A stretch of DNA of 64,000 bases from Comamonas odontotermitis (GTDB lineage Bacteria > Pseudomonadota > Gammaproteobacteria > Burkholderiales > Burkholderiaceae_C). The stretch lies in assembly GCF_014207855.1 (NCBI RefSeq), contig NZ_JACHKZ010000001.1:310001-374000 (forward strand), given 5' to 3'. The notes beneath the pieces were generated by a model that saw only the letters and a list, made by a program, of their open reading frames with translations, ran no database searches and was not told where the DNA came from. Shown here in pieces: positions 26,401 through 36,116 of the stretch. How positions within the stretch are numbered: the first letter of the stretch is position 1; each line of letters starts with the position of its first letter. Made by a program: the position numbers and the translations under genes.

Positions 26401-27400
26401 TGGGCGCGCCCGGGTTGGAAGGCGGGTTCTTCACCGTACTCTTGCTGGCGGAGCTATTGGGGCCAGCAGGAGTCTGTGAAGCCGTCACGGTAATGGCGCC
26501 CGCAGGCAGCGCCGCGACATTGAGCGTGCCGCTATAGGTTCCATCGCTCTGGCAGGGAAGCGACAGGCTGGCACCGGCGGGAAGCGTCGTGATGGCGAGA
26601 TCGTTGCTTCCGGGGCTGCAGGTACCGCTGACAGGAAGCAGATCGCTGGCGGCTACTGGGTTCTGCAGGTCATTGAGCGTCACCGTGGACTGGCAATCGG
26701 CCATCGAGGCTTCGGCATGGCCAATCACCACATCCGCCGTGATCAGACCAAGCACATTGATTCTGACGTGAACTGCGTTGACGGTGATGCTGGTCGGGCT
26801 GACGATCTGTTCATTGACCGTGATGGTGGCGATGCCTAGAACACTCACATCCGCGTTCGCGCTCACATTCAGGCCAAGACCTGCCAATGGCCCGGAGCCA
26901 TTGAGGACGTCTGTTCGGCCCGAAGCAACGACCTTGCCCTTTTCACAGCTCATCGTCGCCGTGGTAGTGATGGTGTCGGCTCCCAGGCTCAAAAGGGATT
27001 GATTGCCGAACAGGATATTGAGCAAGGAGAGATTCAGGCCATTGACCTGTGACATCGAGGTCACGCTGTTGCGCGTCAAGGTACTCTGCGTGGAGGATGT
27101 GAGAACACCCGTGTCGACCTTCAGAATGCCTGCAGCATTGACACCGACGTTGGCAATATATCCGCTCTTATTGAAATCGGGGGGCGCGCTCCCGTTCCCA
27201 GTGTTGGCAAACTGCGTGCCCAAACCTACCAGCGGAGGGCCGGGCAATATAGCCAGGACACTTGCCGAGGCCTCCAGTCCATAGGCCTGACCAGAGCCGG
27301 AGGAAGCCGCGAACGACACGCCCCCCCAGCCAAACGCAGTCACCATGATGAGCCAACGGATCACCCGGCGTGTGATCCCTTTCATTCCTGCGGTAGTCAT
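23450..27400 (-). CDS. Large exported Ig-repeat protein with duplicated C-terminal domain
   Basis: A 1316-residue secreted or surface protein. A signal peptide covers residues 1 to about 31 (ends FAAS). The N-terminal region (about 35-225) resembles the 'choice-of-anchor P' type. A degenerate repeat follows, then five Ig-like repeats of about 91 residues (about 333-788). Each carries SYGVSGTC, a second Cys in xxxCxGGxWSVSGV, and TITASQT or VTVTASQT. The C-terminal part holds two related domains (about 803-935 and 1073-1210), each beginning with W-V/I plus GKPGRG and containing YQGGRFFGSG or YQGGRYFGSG and GNAGN. The ATG at 27400 has GAGGAGG upstream. No sorting tail or transporter partner is visible. 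An adhesin-like role is inferred. Confidence 0.8.
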   Translation of the reverse strand: MTTAGMKGITRRVIRWLIMVTAFGWGGVSFAASSGSGQAYGLEASASVLAILPGPPLVGLGTQFANTGNGSAPPDFNKSGYIANVGVNAAGILKVDTGVLTSSTQSTLTRNSVTSMSQVNGLNLSLLNILFGNQSLLSLGADTITTTATMSCEKGKVVASGRTDVLNGSGPLAGLGLNVSANADVSVLGIATITVNEQIVSPTSITVNAVHVRINVLGLITADVVIGHAEASMADCQSTVTLNDLQNPVAASDLLPVSGTCSPGSNDLAITTLPAGASLSLPCQSDGTYSGTLNVAALPAGAITVTASQTPAGPNSSASKSTVKNPPSNPGAPTVSVTASAITLSNQTSYGVSGTCSAEGQPVTVSIGGIPASATCTGGNWSVSGVNVSGLPDGTITITASQTVNNQVGQGSTTTNKSTVSNPGDTPVVTVSNAAVINAANQASYGVSGTCSANGQSVVVNIGSIAAQATCSGGAWSVSGVNVTALGDGAVTVTASQTVNNQTGTGTRSTSKDATPPAVAVTSAPAITSANQASYGVSGTCTESGSTVSVSIGSVTVVPSPVCNGGAWSAAGADVSGLPAGPVTVTASQTDAAGNTGTGALTTTKNAAASAVSVTAAPPINASNQSSYGGVTGTCSAGNGTVTVAIGGLTTTTACNGGNWSVSGMTVSSLPDGVVTITASQTINGAVVSGTRTTVKDVTPPAVSITAAPTIDGSNQSSYGVSGTCTSSDGTVTVSIGNVAASAPCTNGTWAVSGVKVGGLPAGAVTVTASQTDAAGNVATDTRQVSKTSPADGSGAGSSVGDPQGGNWVITAELNGKPGRGMGIDVQNGKFVMQVYNYTSSGAPTFHIAIGTMDGNKVVAPLTTYQGGRFFGSGPLDGQEAGNAGNVEVVFSSRTTGSIKFPGEEAKAIERFDYEGTPQGTFADPAYVDRWAMVELGQNNQPVSTWWADIGSGEQVGLNYNWTLSPVPWPYAASTKLTMHGFEGSLSTPFFATCDDSGADRIFKCSGVSAQPSAPIALTLQRSVDQVVGTVQFGSGDKHRIIGSRITRAAYSTAAGKTTQTTYFRPDYAPEAGTWIVSNEITGKPGRGLAVDLQKPINSQDHTLFISVYDYESKGNATFHSVLGTHDPSTIPAANRPAIALNQYQGGRYFGSGDLTASYMGNAGNAENIKFTSSSTGTIQFPNEDPVQIERFYFGINKNSIDSLVGSWVVLAHSGAMKSRIFNFVPYSEGSVIDRASGYVCVKDQLRGFNFRCAPAQVGADTPVIRFSTGFYAASRGIEGDGGDDPDSTPELMVMRITDADGQPVQAGSMLPADDK

Positions 27401-27897
27401 ATCGCCTCCTCTTGGACTAGAGCTCCAAGAATGGGCTGACAGATACCAACCAGTTCGATGCACGGCCGATTCGATCAACCCATCCACCTCTGACACTTTC
27501 GATCAACTGTTCACAAAAATATTGCGAATTGAAAACGAAGCCTCACACTCGTAACCCTACACCCGGCGCACCTCGCACATAAATTTATTTAATAAATCGA
27601 ACCACAGAAATAAAAAGCTTAGTCTTTAATAAGAAAAATATAAGTTTTCAAAATATCTATCGAATGATGAATTTCAATACCTTTTATTACCCAATAGCAC
27701 ACCTGCAGTTTTCATTAAAAACATGCTCACAGGTACAAAAAACTACAAGCAATGCCTTTTCTATATTCAATGCTTTTTTTAAATCATGAAATACTTAGAT
27801 ACGTATTATTGTTGACAGTAGGAAGCCACATGGGGGCCGTATCGATTGCTTTATGCCTCTCTCAGCAACGGTTTTTTGGGGTATTGCGAATGCGTAT

Positions 27898-27922
27898 CCT
27901 TGCGATATAAGCAAGGTTTTTT
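27898..27922 (+). terminator. Orphan Rho-independent terminator
   Basis: CCTTGC-GATATAA-GCAAGG followed by TTTTTT. It reads on the plus strand, yet no plus-strand gene lies upstream for many kilobases, so it may end a small RNA. Confidence 0.6.
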
Positions 27923-27945
27923 GTACCAATGCCGTGAAATGCAAA

Positions 27946-27977
27946 CATGCCGACTGCAACTGTGTGCAGCCGGCATG
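27946..27977 (-). terminator. Hairpin terminator after the acyltransferase gene
   Basis: CATGCCG-A-CTGCA pairs with TGCAG-C-CGGCATG (27946-27977). On the minus strand it is followed by TTTGCATTTC and lies 65 bp past the acyltransferase stop. Confidence 0.55.
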
Positions 27978-28041
27978 CTGAGGTGGCCCTGAGCGCCTGC
28001 AGTGCGCGCAGGCATGGGGACAGAGTGGCGCAGGAGGGGAG

Positions 28042-29148
28042 CTATATGGCAGCCGTTCTTCTCTGCGCCATTTGGCGCGTAGCCGCAGCAGGTACAGAAG
28101 CTGGTCTACGCGCGGCACCATCGCGCAAACGCAGCGCCCAGCGCTCCACGGTATAGAAAGACAGTGCAGCCAATGCCGCAGACACCGGCAAGCCCAATGC
28201 CACCACCCAGGCCCAATCCATATGCGCTCGCAACAGTCGCACCACGGGGTAGTGCCACAGATAAATGCCATACGACATCTTGCCCAGCCATACCAAGGAA
28301 GGCAGGCTCAGCATGTCATAGAGCGCGCCCTTTTGCTTGCTCACCGCAATGACGATGGAGACAGCCGTCAACTCCGCCAGGGCAAAGCCCCATAACAGCG
28401 CACCCGCATCATCCCAGGCATAGCCAATGACGATGAAAGGGAACACGGGCAGCAACCACAGCAGGTACCTCTGGCGCGCATGCAGTGCGTCCATCCATTC
28501 GGGGCGGTGCACGGTGACTGCGGCCAGCAGGCTGCCCAGCAACATGCCTGTGGCACGGGTATCGAAGCGGAAGAAAATCTCGTAGAACTGCTGACCTCTT
28601 GCCACCCAATAGGCGCGCCAGACAAACATCAGAACCACAAGCAGCAGGACAGGACGCCACAACTGCTTGCGCGCAGTATGCGCCAGCAGCAAGGTCAGCA
28701 ATGGCGGCCAAACCAGATAGAAATGCTCCTCCACCGACAGCGACCACATATGCAGCAGGGTATCGGGGCTGTCGAAAAAGGCGATGCCGTAGTCAGCCAG
28801 ATAAAGCGCCGACACCACCACATCCTGGTTGATGTCTTCGAGATCAGGCCATATCAGCGGTGCAAATACCCAATACGCACCGAGAAACAGCAATAGCGCG
28901 GGCGCCAGGCGCAGAAAACGCCGCTTGTAAAAGCGCCAGTAGTCCAGCCGACCGGCTTGTTGGTATTCCTTGAGCAGCAGCGATGTAATCAAAAAGCCGC
29001 TCAGCACAAAAAACAGGTCCACACCAAAGAAGGCGCCATTGAACATGGGCACATGGGCATGAGACATAAACACCAACACAATGGCCACCGCGCGCAAACC
29101 ATCCAGCGCGGGGTTGTATTTCAATCGCAATCCAGACAAAACAAACAC
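28042..29148 (-). CDS. Acyltransferase 3 family membrane protein (OafA/YrhL-like)
   Basis: An approximately 368-residue integral membrane acyltransferase that usually O-acetylates surface polysaccharides or peptidoglycan. The family start YNPALDGLRAVAIVLVFMSH is present, with catalytic His in SHAHVP. FFGVDLFFVLSGFLI and YKRRFLRLAPALL follow, then eight to ten membrane helices. The C-terminus has KMSYGIYLWHYPVV. The start is set at a GTG (29148) with AGGGAG just upstream; an in-frame ATG at 29208 would add 20 residues not usual for the family. It stands alone, away from the polysaccharide locus. Confidence 0.85.
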   Translation of the reverse strand: MFVLSGLRLKYNPALDGLRAVAIVLVFMSHAHVPMFNGAFFGVDLFFVLSGFLITSLLLKEYQQAGRLDYWRFYKRRFLRLAPALLLFLGAYWVFAPLIWPDLEDINQDVVVSALYLADYGIAFFDSPDTLLHMWSLSVEEHFYLVWPPLLTLLLAHTARKQLWRPVLLLVVLMFVWRAYWVARGQQFYEIFFRFDTRATGMLLGSLLAAVTVHRPEWMDALHARQRYLLWLLPVFPFIVIGYAWDDAGALLWGFALAELTAVSIVIAVSKQKGALYDMLSLPSLVWLGKMSYGIYLWHYPVVRLLRAHMDWAWVVALGLPVSAALAALSFYTVERWALRLRDGAARRPASVPAAATRQMAQRRTAAI

Positions 29149-29607
29149 ACTCCCTACTTCGTCGGCATGCCAGTAAGCGATGCCGCACGCCCGGATTCCA
29201 ATAAACATGCACCTGCCGCCAAGAAGACGTCAGTAGCACCAATCCAGGGTTTACAAAACTGTGTTGCTTAACGCGCAAGGGCGCCGAAAAGCTGACCATG
29301 TAGTGGGCGGGCATGCCGCCGCAGGAGCCGCCAGCTGCAACAAGCAGATACGGCCATTGCCCATGTATGCCGATGCAGGAGGGCGAGATAATTAAGAACC
29401 AAGCCTAATGCAATAGTTCCGGCAAGGCTGCGCTATTTTGTTACGGTGAAAGATCCCGTGCAGGCGCTCGCCTATTGCGTTGCGGCCTGGTGTGCGACCA
29501 AAAGCAGGTATCTCGGCTGCTGCCCGGGTGACAGCACTTCGGTGCTTTCCCCCATGCAGGGCATCGCTCCTTTGCGTAGGCTCAGCGCAGTTTCCCTTTC
29601 ATGTGTT
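29149..29607. other. Intergenic region upstream of acetoacetyl-CoA synthetase
   Basis: About 460 bp between divergent genes. I see no gene and no clear regulatory element. Confidence 0.4.
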
Positions 29608-31632
29608 ATGACTGCCTTGACCCACGCACCCACCCCCCAGATCCGCTTGTACCAGGACTGGCTCGCCCAGCAGCATGGCCTGCGCTTCAACAGTTATGAA
29701 GACCTGCACCGCTGGTCTGTGTCGCACCTGGCTGATTTCTGGCGCAGCATCTGGGATTACTACCAGTTGCAATCGCCAGTAGCCCTCGCCAAGGGTGCGA
29801 AGGTGTTGAGTGACGATGCCATGCCCGACACCCAATGGTTCAGCGGCATGCAGGTCAGCCTGCCACGCCAGCTGCTGCGGCATGTACAGGCCGCCGATGC
29901 AGCAGGCCTGCCTGCCATCGTGAGCGACAACGAGTGCGGTGAAGTCCGCGAAATGCCTTGGCCCGAGTTGCAGCGCCAGGTGGCTTCGGTGGCCATCGCG
30001 CTGCGCAAGCTGGGCGTGCAACGTGGCGACCGCGTGGCCGCCTACATGCCAAACATTCCCGAAACGGTAGTCGCCATGCTGGCGTGCACCAGCATTGGTG
30101 CAGTGTGGAGCCTGTGCGCGCCCGACATGGGTGTGGCTGCGGTCGTAGATCGCTTCAAGCAGATCGAGCCCAAGGTACTCATTGCTGTGGACGGCGTGTA
30201 CTACGGCGGCAAGCCGCTTGATCGCAGCACCGTCGTGCAATCGTTGCTGGCAGAGCTGCCCTCGGTGCAAAAACGCATCGTCATATCTACACCCTATGCA
30301 GCCTCTCCCGTGGCGGATAGCCACAGCTGGCAATGGGCCACTGCGCAAGATGCGCAGGCCATTGCCGCGTTCGAGCCGGAGTGGCTGCCCTTTGACCACC
30401 CGATCTGGATCGTCTACTCCAGCGGCACCACGGGTCTGCCCAAGCCCATTGTTCACGGCACCGGCGGCATCCTGCTGGCGCTGCATGTGGCGGGACTGCA
30501 CAACGATCTGGGCGCCAGCTATGGCGACAACAACCGCAACGAACGCTTTCACTGGTACAGCTCCACGGGCTGGGTCATGTGGAACATCCAGGCAAGCGGC
30601 CTGCTGTTTGGCACCACCATCACCATTTTCGATGGCCACCCTGCCGGCAGCAGCAGCCAGCCCGACTGGGGCGTGCTGTGGCGTTTTGCTGCCAAGCACC
30701 GCACGACCATCTTCGGCGCTGGCGCCGCCTACTACAGCAACTGCATGAAAGCAGGCTTGGATATCGCTGCCATTGCGGGCCTGCAACAAGTGCGCACCCT
30801 GGGCAGCACCGGCTCGCCGCTGGCGCCCGAGGTACAGCGCTGGGGCAGTGCACAGCTGCAGGCGGCAGGAGCGGGTGAAGTGTTCTGGTGCAACATCTCT
30901 GGTGGCACCGATTTTTGTGGCGCCTTCATCGGCGGCAACCGCGAGTTGCCACAGGCACCAGGCCGCATGCAATGCCGCTGGCTCGGCCACGCCGTGGAAG
31001 CCTGGAACGAGCATGGCCAGCCGGTGCTGGGCGAAGTCGGTGAGCTGGTCTGCGTCAAGCCCATTCCTTCAATGCCGCTGTATTTCTGGAACGACCCCGG
31101 CAAGCGCCGCTATCTGGACAGCTATTTCGACCATTGGCCGGGCATCTGGCGCCACGGCGACTGGATACAGGTGGACAGCGATGGCAGCTGCATCATCTAT
31201 GGCCGCAGCGACGCTACCATCAACCGCCAGGGCCTGCGCATGGGCACCAGCGAAATCTACAACGCAGTCGAAGCCCTGCCGCAAGTGCAGGACTCGATGG
31301 TGGTGGATCTGGAATACCTGGGCAAGGACAGCTACATGCCGCTGTTTGTCGTGCTGCGCGATGGCCTCGTGCTGAACGACACCCTCAAGGCAGACATCAG
31401 CCAGGCCATACGCACGGCCCTCTCGCCCCGCTTTGTGCCCGATGCCATCTTGCAGGTGGCGGAAATCCCGCGCACCCTGACCGGCAAAAAGCTGGAGCTG
31501 CCCATCAAGAAATTGTTGCTGGGCCAACCTGCCAGCAAGGTGCTCAACCCGGAGACCATGGCCAATCCTGGCTGCCTGAACTGGTACGAGGCATTTGCAC
31601 AACGCCATTTGGCCGCCCTGGCAAACACCTAA
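29608..31632 (+). CDS. aacS: Acetoacetate--CoA ligase
   Basis: A 674-residue ANL-superfamily enzyme that activates acetoacetate to acetoacetyl-CoA with ATP, linking ketone-body or polyhydroxybutyrate turnover to central metabolism. The family-specific N-terminus (HGLRFNSYEDLHRWSVSHLADFW) identifies it among acyl-CoA synthetases. The AMP-binding loop is VYSSGTTGLPKPIVHG, and the C-terminal catalytic Lys lies in RTLTGKKLELP. The ATG at 29608 is used because homology begins there; the longer reading from 29446 adds an unconserved stretch. Cytoplasmic. Confidence 0.95.
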   Translation: MTALTHAPTPQIRLYQDWLAQQHGLRFNSYEDLHRWSVSHLADFWRSIWDYYQLQSPVALAKGAKVLSDDAMPDTQWFSGMQVSLPRQLLRHVQAADAAGLPAIVSDNECGEVREMPWPELQRQVASVAIALRKLGVQRGDRVAAYMPNIPETVVAMLACTSIGAVWSLCAPDMGVAAVVDRFKQIEPKVLIAVDGVYYGGKPLDRSTVVQSLLAELPSVQKRIVISTPYAASPVADSHSWQWATAQDAQAIAAFEPEWLPFDHPIWIVYSSGTTGLPKPIVHGTGGILLALHVAGLHNDLGASYGDNNRNERFHWYSSTGWVMWNIQASGLLFGTTITIFDGHPAGSSSQPDWGVLWRFAAKHRTTIFGAGAAYYSNCMKAGLDIAAIAGLQQVRTLGSTGSPLAPEVQRWGSAQLQAAGAGEVFWCNISGGTDFCGAFIGGNRELPQAPGRMQCRWLGHAVEAWNEHGQPVLGEVGELVCVKPIPSMPLYFWNDPGKRRYLDSYFDHWPGIWRHGDWIQVDSDGSCIIYGRSDATINRQGLRMGTSEIYNAVEALPQVQDSMVVDLEYLGKDSYMPLFVVLRDGLVLNDTLKADISQAIRTALSPRFVPDAILQVAEIPRTLTGKKLELPIKKLLLGQPASKVLNPETMANPGCLNWYEAFAQRHLAALANT

Positions 31633-31716
31633 CACCTTCTGCAAATCAGGGCATTACAGAAGCACGGATTTCGCTGACACACGCCTCGCGCATGTATCGG
31701 CGACAATCCCGCTCCT

Positions 31717-32946
31717 ATGTCTGAAACTACCGGCTCGTCCTCTTCCTCGATCTCGCTTCGCCTGGTCTTCATCCTGGGCCTGCTCTCGGCCATCGGGCCC
31801 TTTGCCATCGATATGTACTTGCCCGCGCTGCCGCAGATTGGCGCGAGCCTGAGTGCACCCGTTGGCGCCGTGCAAGCCAGCCTCACCGCTTTCTTCCTGG
31901 CACTGGGCGTGGGCCAGCCGCTGTTTGGCACCCTGGCCGATATTTGGGGGCGCAAGAAACCGCTGTACCTGGGTCTGTCGATTTTTGTGCTGGCGAGCGT
32001 GGGTTGCGCACTGGCGCAGGACATCCACACCCTGGTGGTGCTGCGCTTCGTGCAGGGCATGGGCGCCGCAGCGGGCATGGCGATTCCGCGGGCCGTGGTG
32101 CGCGACCTGCACACGGGACATGAAGCCGCACGCATGATGTCGCTGCTGATGCTGGTGTTCAGCGTGTCGCCTATCCTCGCGCCACTGGCTGGCAGCGGCG
32201 TCATCGCCGTGGGCGGCTGGCGCATGGTGTTCTGGGTCGTAGGCGTGGCGGCCATTCTGGGCCTGGCCGCCATGGTGTGGGGGCTGCCCGAAACGCGCCC
32301 CGCAGATGCCCGGCTGGACAGCAGCCTCGGTGGTGTCTTGCAGGCCTACGGTTTCTTGCTGCGTGACTGGCACTACCTGGGCCTGGTGTTCATCGGCTCC
32401 TGCGCAATGGCGGGCTTTTTTGTCTATCTGGCAGGCTCGCCGTTTGTGCTGATCAACCACTACGGGCTCTCCACCACGCAGTACAGCATGGCCTTTGCAC
32501 TCAATGCGATTGCATTCATTGGCGCCGCGCAGTTCACCGGCGCGTTGGGTAAACGGTTCGGACTGGTGCCCGTGGTCAAAGTGGCGGCCAGTGCCTGCGG
32601 GGTGGTGATGACCAGCCTGCTGGCCTACTACCTGCTGGGCGGCGATCAACTGCTCGTGCTGATCGTGCTGTACTTCATCTCCAGCGCCCTGATGGGCCTG
32701 GTGATTCCAACCACATCGGTGCTGGCGCTGGAAGAGCATGGCGAAATCGCAGGCACCGCATCGGCCCTGTTGGGCACTTTGCAGATGCTGACGGGCGCTG
32801 TTGCGATGCAGATCGTGGGCGTGTTCTCCAATGGCAAGCCACTGCCCATGGTGGTGGGCATGGCCACCGGCGCACTGTGCGGTGTGCTGCTGACGTGGAT
32901 CACCCTGGGCGGCCAAAAGAGCGCAGCGCGCTATGCCAGCAGCTAA
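31717..32946 (+). CDS. Bcr/CflA-family multidrug efflux MFS transporter
   Basis: A 409-residue major-facilitator protein with twelve predicted membrane helices. Bcr/CflA hallmarks include AIDMYLPALPQIG in helix 1, GQPLFGTLADIWGRKKPLYLG (the motif A loop), VLRFVQGMGAAAGM, and RAVVRDLHTG. Relatives export bicyclomycin, sulfonamides or small metabolites by proton antiport. A strong terminator follows. Confidence 0.93.
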   Translation: MSETTGSSSSSISLRLVFILGLLSAIGPFAIDMYLPALPQIGASLSAPVGAVQASLTAFFLALGVGQPLFGTLADIWGRKKPLYLGLSIFVLASVGCALAQDIHTLVVLRFVQGMGAAAGMAIPRAVVRDLHTGHEAARMMSLLMLVFSVSPILAPLAGSGVIAVGGWRMVFWVVGVAAILGLAAMVWGLPETRPADARLDSSLGGVLQAYGFLLRDWHYLGLVFIGSCAMAGFFVYLAGSPFVLINHYGLSTTQYSMAFALNAIAFIGAAQFTGALGKRFGLVPVVKVAASACGVVMTSLLAYYLLGGDQLLVLIVLYFISSALMGLVIPTTSVLALEEHGEIAGTASALLGTLQMLTGAVAMQIVGVFSNGKPLPMVVGMATGALCGVLLTWITLGGQKSAARYASS

Positions 32947-32965
32947 CCATAAACCATACAAAAAA

Positions 32966-32989
32966 ACGGGCGCCAGCGCCCGTTTTTTA
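32966..32989. terminator. Bidirectional Rho-independent terminator
   Basis: ACGGGCG/CGCCCGT hairpin flanked by A-run and T-run (AAAAAACGGG ... CCCGTTTTTT). It serves the converging efflux gene (+) and the peptide-transport operon (-). Confidence 0.92.
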
Positions 32990-33024
32990 TTGGCTTGAAC
33001 TCCTGAGAGACAGGAGCGACCACC

Positions 33025-34170
33025 TCAATCCAGGTGCGTGAGCAGATGGTGCCAGAAGCGGGCACGCATCTCCAGCGTCGACACCAGGATGTACTCGGTC
33101 ACGGTGTGCGCACCGTCACCATCGGCACCCAGCCCATCCAGCGATGGCACACCCATGGCCGAGGTGAAATTGGCATCGCTGCCGCCACCCGTGGGCGGCG
33201 CTTCTTCCAGTGCAAAGCCTGCTTCCTTGGCCGACTGCTGCACCCGCGCCAGCAGTGCTTCGGCCTTGGCGTCCTTCACCATTGGTGGGCGGTTCACCTC
33301 CACATCAATGTCCAGCGACACCCCTTCACCCACCGGGCGCAGCGCGCGCATCTTGCCGACCAGCTCGTCAGCGGCCTGCAGATCGGGCAGGCGGAAATCG
33401 ACGATGCACTTGCAGTAGGCGGGCACGGTGTTGGTGGCCGTGCCGCCTTCCACCTTGCCCACGCTCACGGTAACACCGCGCTGGTAATCAGTCATCGCTT
33501 CCAATGCCAGAATCTGGTGCGCCATTTCGCGGATCGCGCTGCGGCCTTTTTCATGCGCCACACCCGCGTGGGATGCCAGGCCCTTGATTCCCAGGCGCAG
33601 CATGCCGGTGCCCTTGCGCGCGGTCACGCAGCGGCCGCCGTTCGCGCGGGCAGGTTCGGCCACCAGGCAATATCTGGCGTTGCTGGCGAAGGCCTCAATG
33701 TGCTTGCGCGATGCGTGGCTGCCGGTTTCTTCATCGGGCACGATCAGCAGATCGACCGGCAACGGCGTGCTGCCGGGGACAGCTGCAGCGCTCAGTGCCG
33801 TCAGCGCCAGATAGATGCCAGCCTTCATGTCGTAGCCACCCGGCCCATACAGGCGATCGCCTTCGATGCGGATCGGGTTATCGGCCAGCATACCGATGGG
33901 ATGCACGGTATCCGAGTGGCCCAGAATCAGCAGCCCCTGGCGCGTATCGCCTTCCGCGCGATTGGTGATGTGCAGCAACGGCAGCGCTGGCCCGGTGCCA
34001 TGCTTGCCCTGCGCATAGGTTTCAGTCACGGTGGCGCGCAGGCCGGCAGCAGCGGCTTGCGCGCGCATCATCTCCACCATGCGGGCCAGTGCCGCCGGGT
34101 CGCTCGATGGAGATTCACAGCGCATCCAGTCTGAGATGCCATCGACCAATTGCTGGGTAGTTGCTTGCAT
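33025..34170 (-). CDS. M20-family metallopeptidase (CPG2/ArgE-like)
   Basis: A 381-residue zinc-dependent peptidase or amidase. Metal and catalytic motifs are GHSDTVHP, GGYDMKAG, PDEETGS, and a late GADGDGAHT. A dimerisation lid domain is inserted in the middle (ASHAGVAHEKGRSAIREM). No signal peptide, so cytoplasmic. The ATG at 34170 has AAGGA 8 bp upstream. It is the last gene of the peptide-transport operon, fitting hydrolysis of an imported peptide or N-acyl amino acid. Confidence 0.92.
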   Translation of the reverse strand: MQATTQQLVDGISDWMRCESPSSDPAALARMVEMMRAQAAAAGLRATVTETYAQGKHGTGPALPLLHITNRAEGDTRQGLLILGHSDTVHPIGMLADNPIRIEGDRLYGPGGYDMKAGIYLALTALSAAAVPGSTPLPVDLLIVPDEETGSHASRKHIEAFASNARYCLVAEPARANGGRCVTARKGTGMLRLGIKGLASHAGVAHEKGRSAIREMAHQILALEAMTDYQRGVTVSVGKVEGGTATNTVPAYCKCIVDFRLPDLQAADELVGKMRALRPVGEGVSLDIDVEVNRPPMVKDAKAEALLARVQQSAKEAGFALEEAPPTGGGSDANFTSAMGVPSLDGLGADGDGAHTVTEYILVSTLEMRARFWHHLLTHLD

Positions 34171-34201
34171 AGAAGGTGTCCTTGGTGTTGCAGGGGTGTT
34201 T

Positions 34202-35086
34202 TCAGGCGGTGGTGCGGCCCGCCCATTGCGCGAGCCATGCAGAGTCAGGCATGCGGCCCTCGAACCACCAGTGCGCGCAGACATGGCTCATGGCCTCTCC
34301 GTCGTGGCCAATGCCAGCGACTTCGTGCAGTTGCCACGCCAGTGGCATGCCCAATTGCGCTGCCGCCGCCTGCCCTGCTGCAAAGTAATGGCGGGCGCGC
34401 GCAAAACGGTGGGGCCCCTGGCGCAGCGCCGCAGGCTCGGCGGGTAGATTGGGATCGAGTGTGTCGGTGTCCTGGTCGCCCGCCAGAATGACGAGCGGCG
34501 TAGCCAGCAGGCGCTCCAGCGCATCTGCGGCCAGCCCAATTCCGGACAACCCTTCCGGGAAAGTGAGCGTCGCATTCGGCAGGGTGTACCAACCGGGGTT
34601 CCCCGCCACCACACCTGCAAATCCATCGGCCCCCAAGGCGCTGACGAAGCGATGCACAAACTGGCCACCCGCAGAGTGACCAAACAGGTACAGCGGCTGG
34701 CCGCCCACGATGCCTGTATCGCGCAACTGCTGTGCCAGTACGGAGACCGCCTGGTACGACCAGTAGGCGCGGTCGCGCAGTTCGGCGTCCTCGGTCCAGA
34801 CACTGCCGTTGTTGTAGCTCTCCACGCCCGGCCAATGCTCGTTGCCAAAGGTCGGCGCGATGATCTGCAGGCCATGGCGATCGGCTGCGGGCATCCAGAA
34901 GTCGCGGTAATCGTCGCCATTGCGCAGCACGCCGTGCTGCACCAGTACGACGGGCGCATCTGCCGCCACACCCGGCGGGCGATAGCAGTTCAGGACGACC
35001 GGCAGGTGCAAGGCACCATTGCCCGCCTTCCATGGCATTGAAAACCGGCCATATCGCTGGCTGAAATGTTGCAGGCTGTCCATCAT
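34202..35086 (-). CDS. Alpha/beta hydrolase
   Basis: A 294-residue alpha/beta-hydrolase-fold enzyme. An oxyanion-hole region VVLVQHGVLRNGDDY is followed by the nucleophile elbow GHSAGG. A late acidic residue in LAGDQDTDT and the His in GIGHDGEAM complete a plausible triad. Starts at paired ATGs (35086/35083). It lies 20 bp after the ABC ATPase gene and 31 bp before the M20 peptidase, so it probably processes the same imported compound. It could be an esterase, lipase or peptidase. Confidence 0.85.
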   Translation of the reverse strand: MMDSLQHFSQRYGRFSMPWKAGNGALHLPVVLNCYRPPGVAADAPVVLVQHGVLRNGDDYRDFWMPAADRHGLQIIAPTFGNEHWPGVESYNNGSVWTEDAELRDRAYWSYQAVSVLAQQLRDTGIVGGQPLYLFGHSAGGQFVHRFVSALGADGFAGVVAGNPGWYTLPNATLTFPEGLSGIGLAADALERLLATPLVILAGDQDTDTLDPNLPAEPAALRQGPHRFARARHYFAAGQAAAAQLGMPLAWQLHEVAGIGHDGEAMSHVCAHWWFEGRMPDSAWLAQWAGRTTA

Positions 35087-35105
35087 CTGTGGCTCTCGGT
35101 TGTTT

Positions 35106-36112
<1,007 letters not shown>

Positions 36113-36116
<4 letters not shown>

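Larger units (their letters stand above)
27401..28041. other. AT-rich gene-free region
   Basis: 641 bp with no convincing gene. About 27530-27810 is strikingly AT-rich, with an inverted repeat ATTTATT-T-AATAAAT at 27583-27597. It probably holds the promoter of the giant Ig-repeat gene and looks like a binding region for an H-NS-type silencer. GC content returns to normal after about 27820. Confidence 0.6.

Noticed and set aside
27795-28271. Minus-strand open reading of 158 residues beside the acyltransferase
   Set aside because: Runs antiparallel in frame through terminators and overlaps the acyltransferase in another frame; Cys/Trp-rich shadow.
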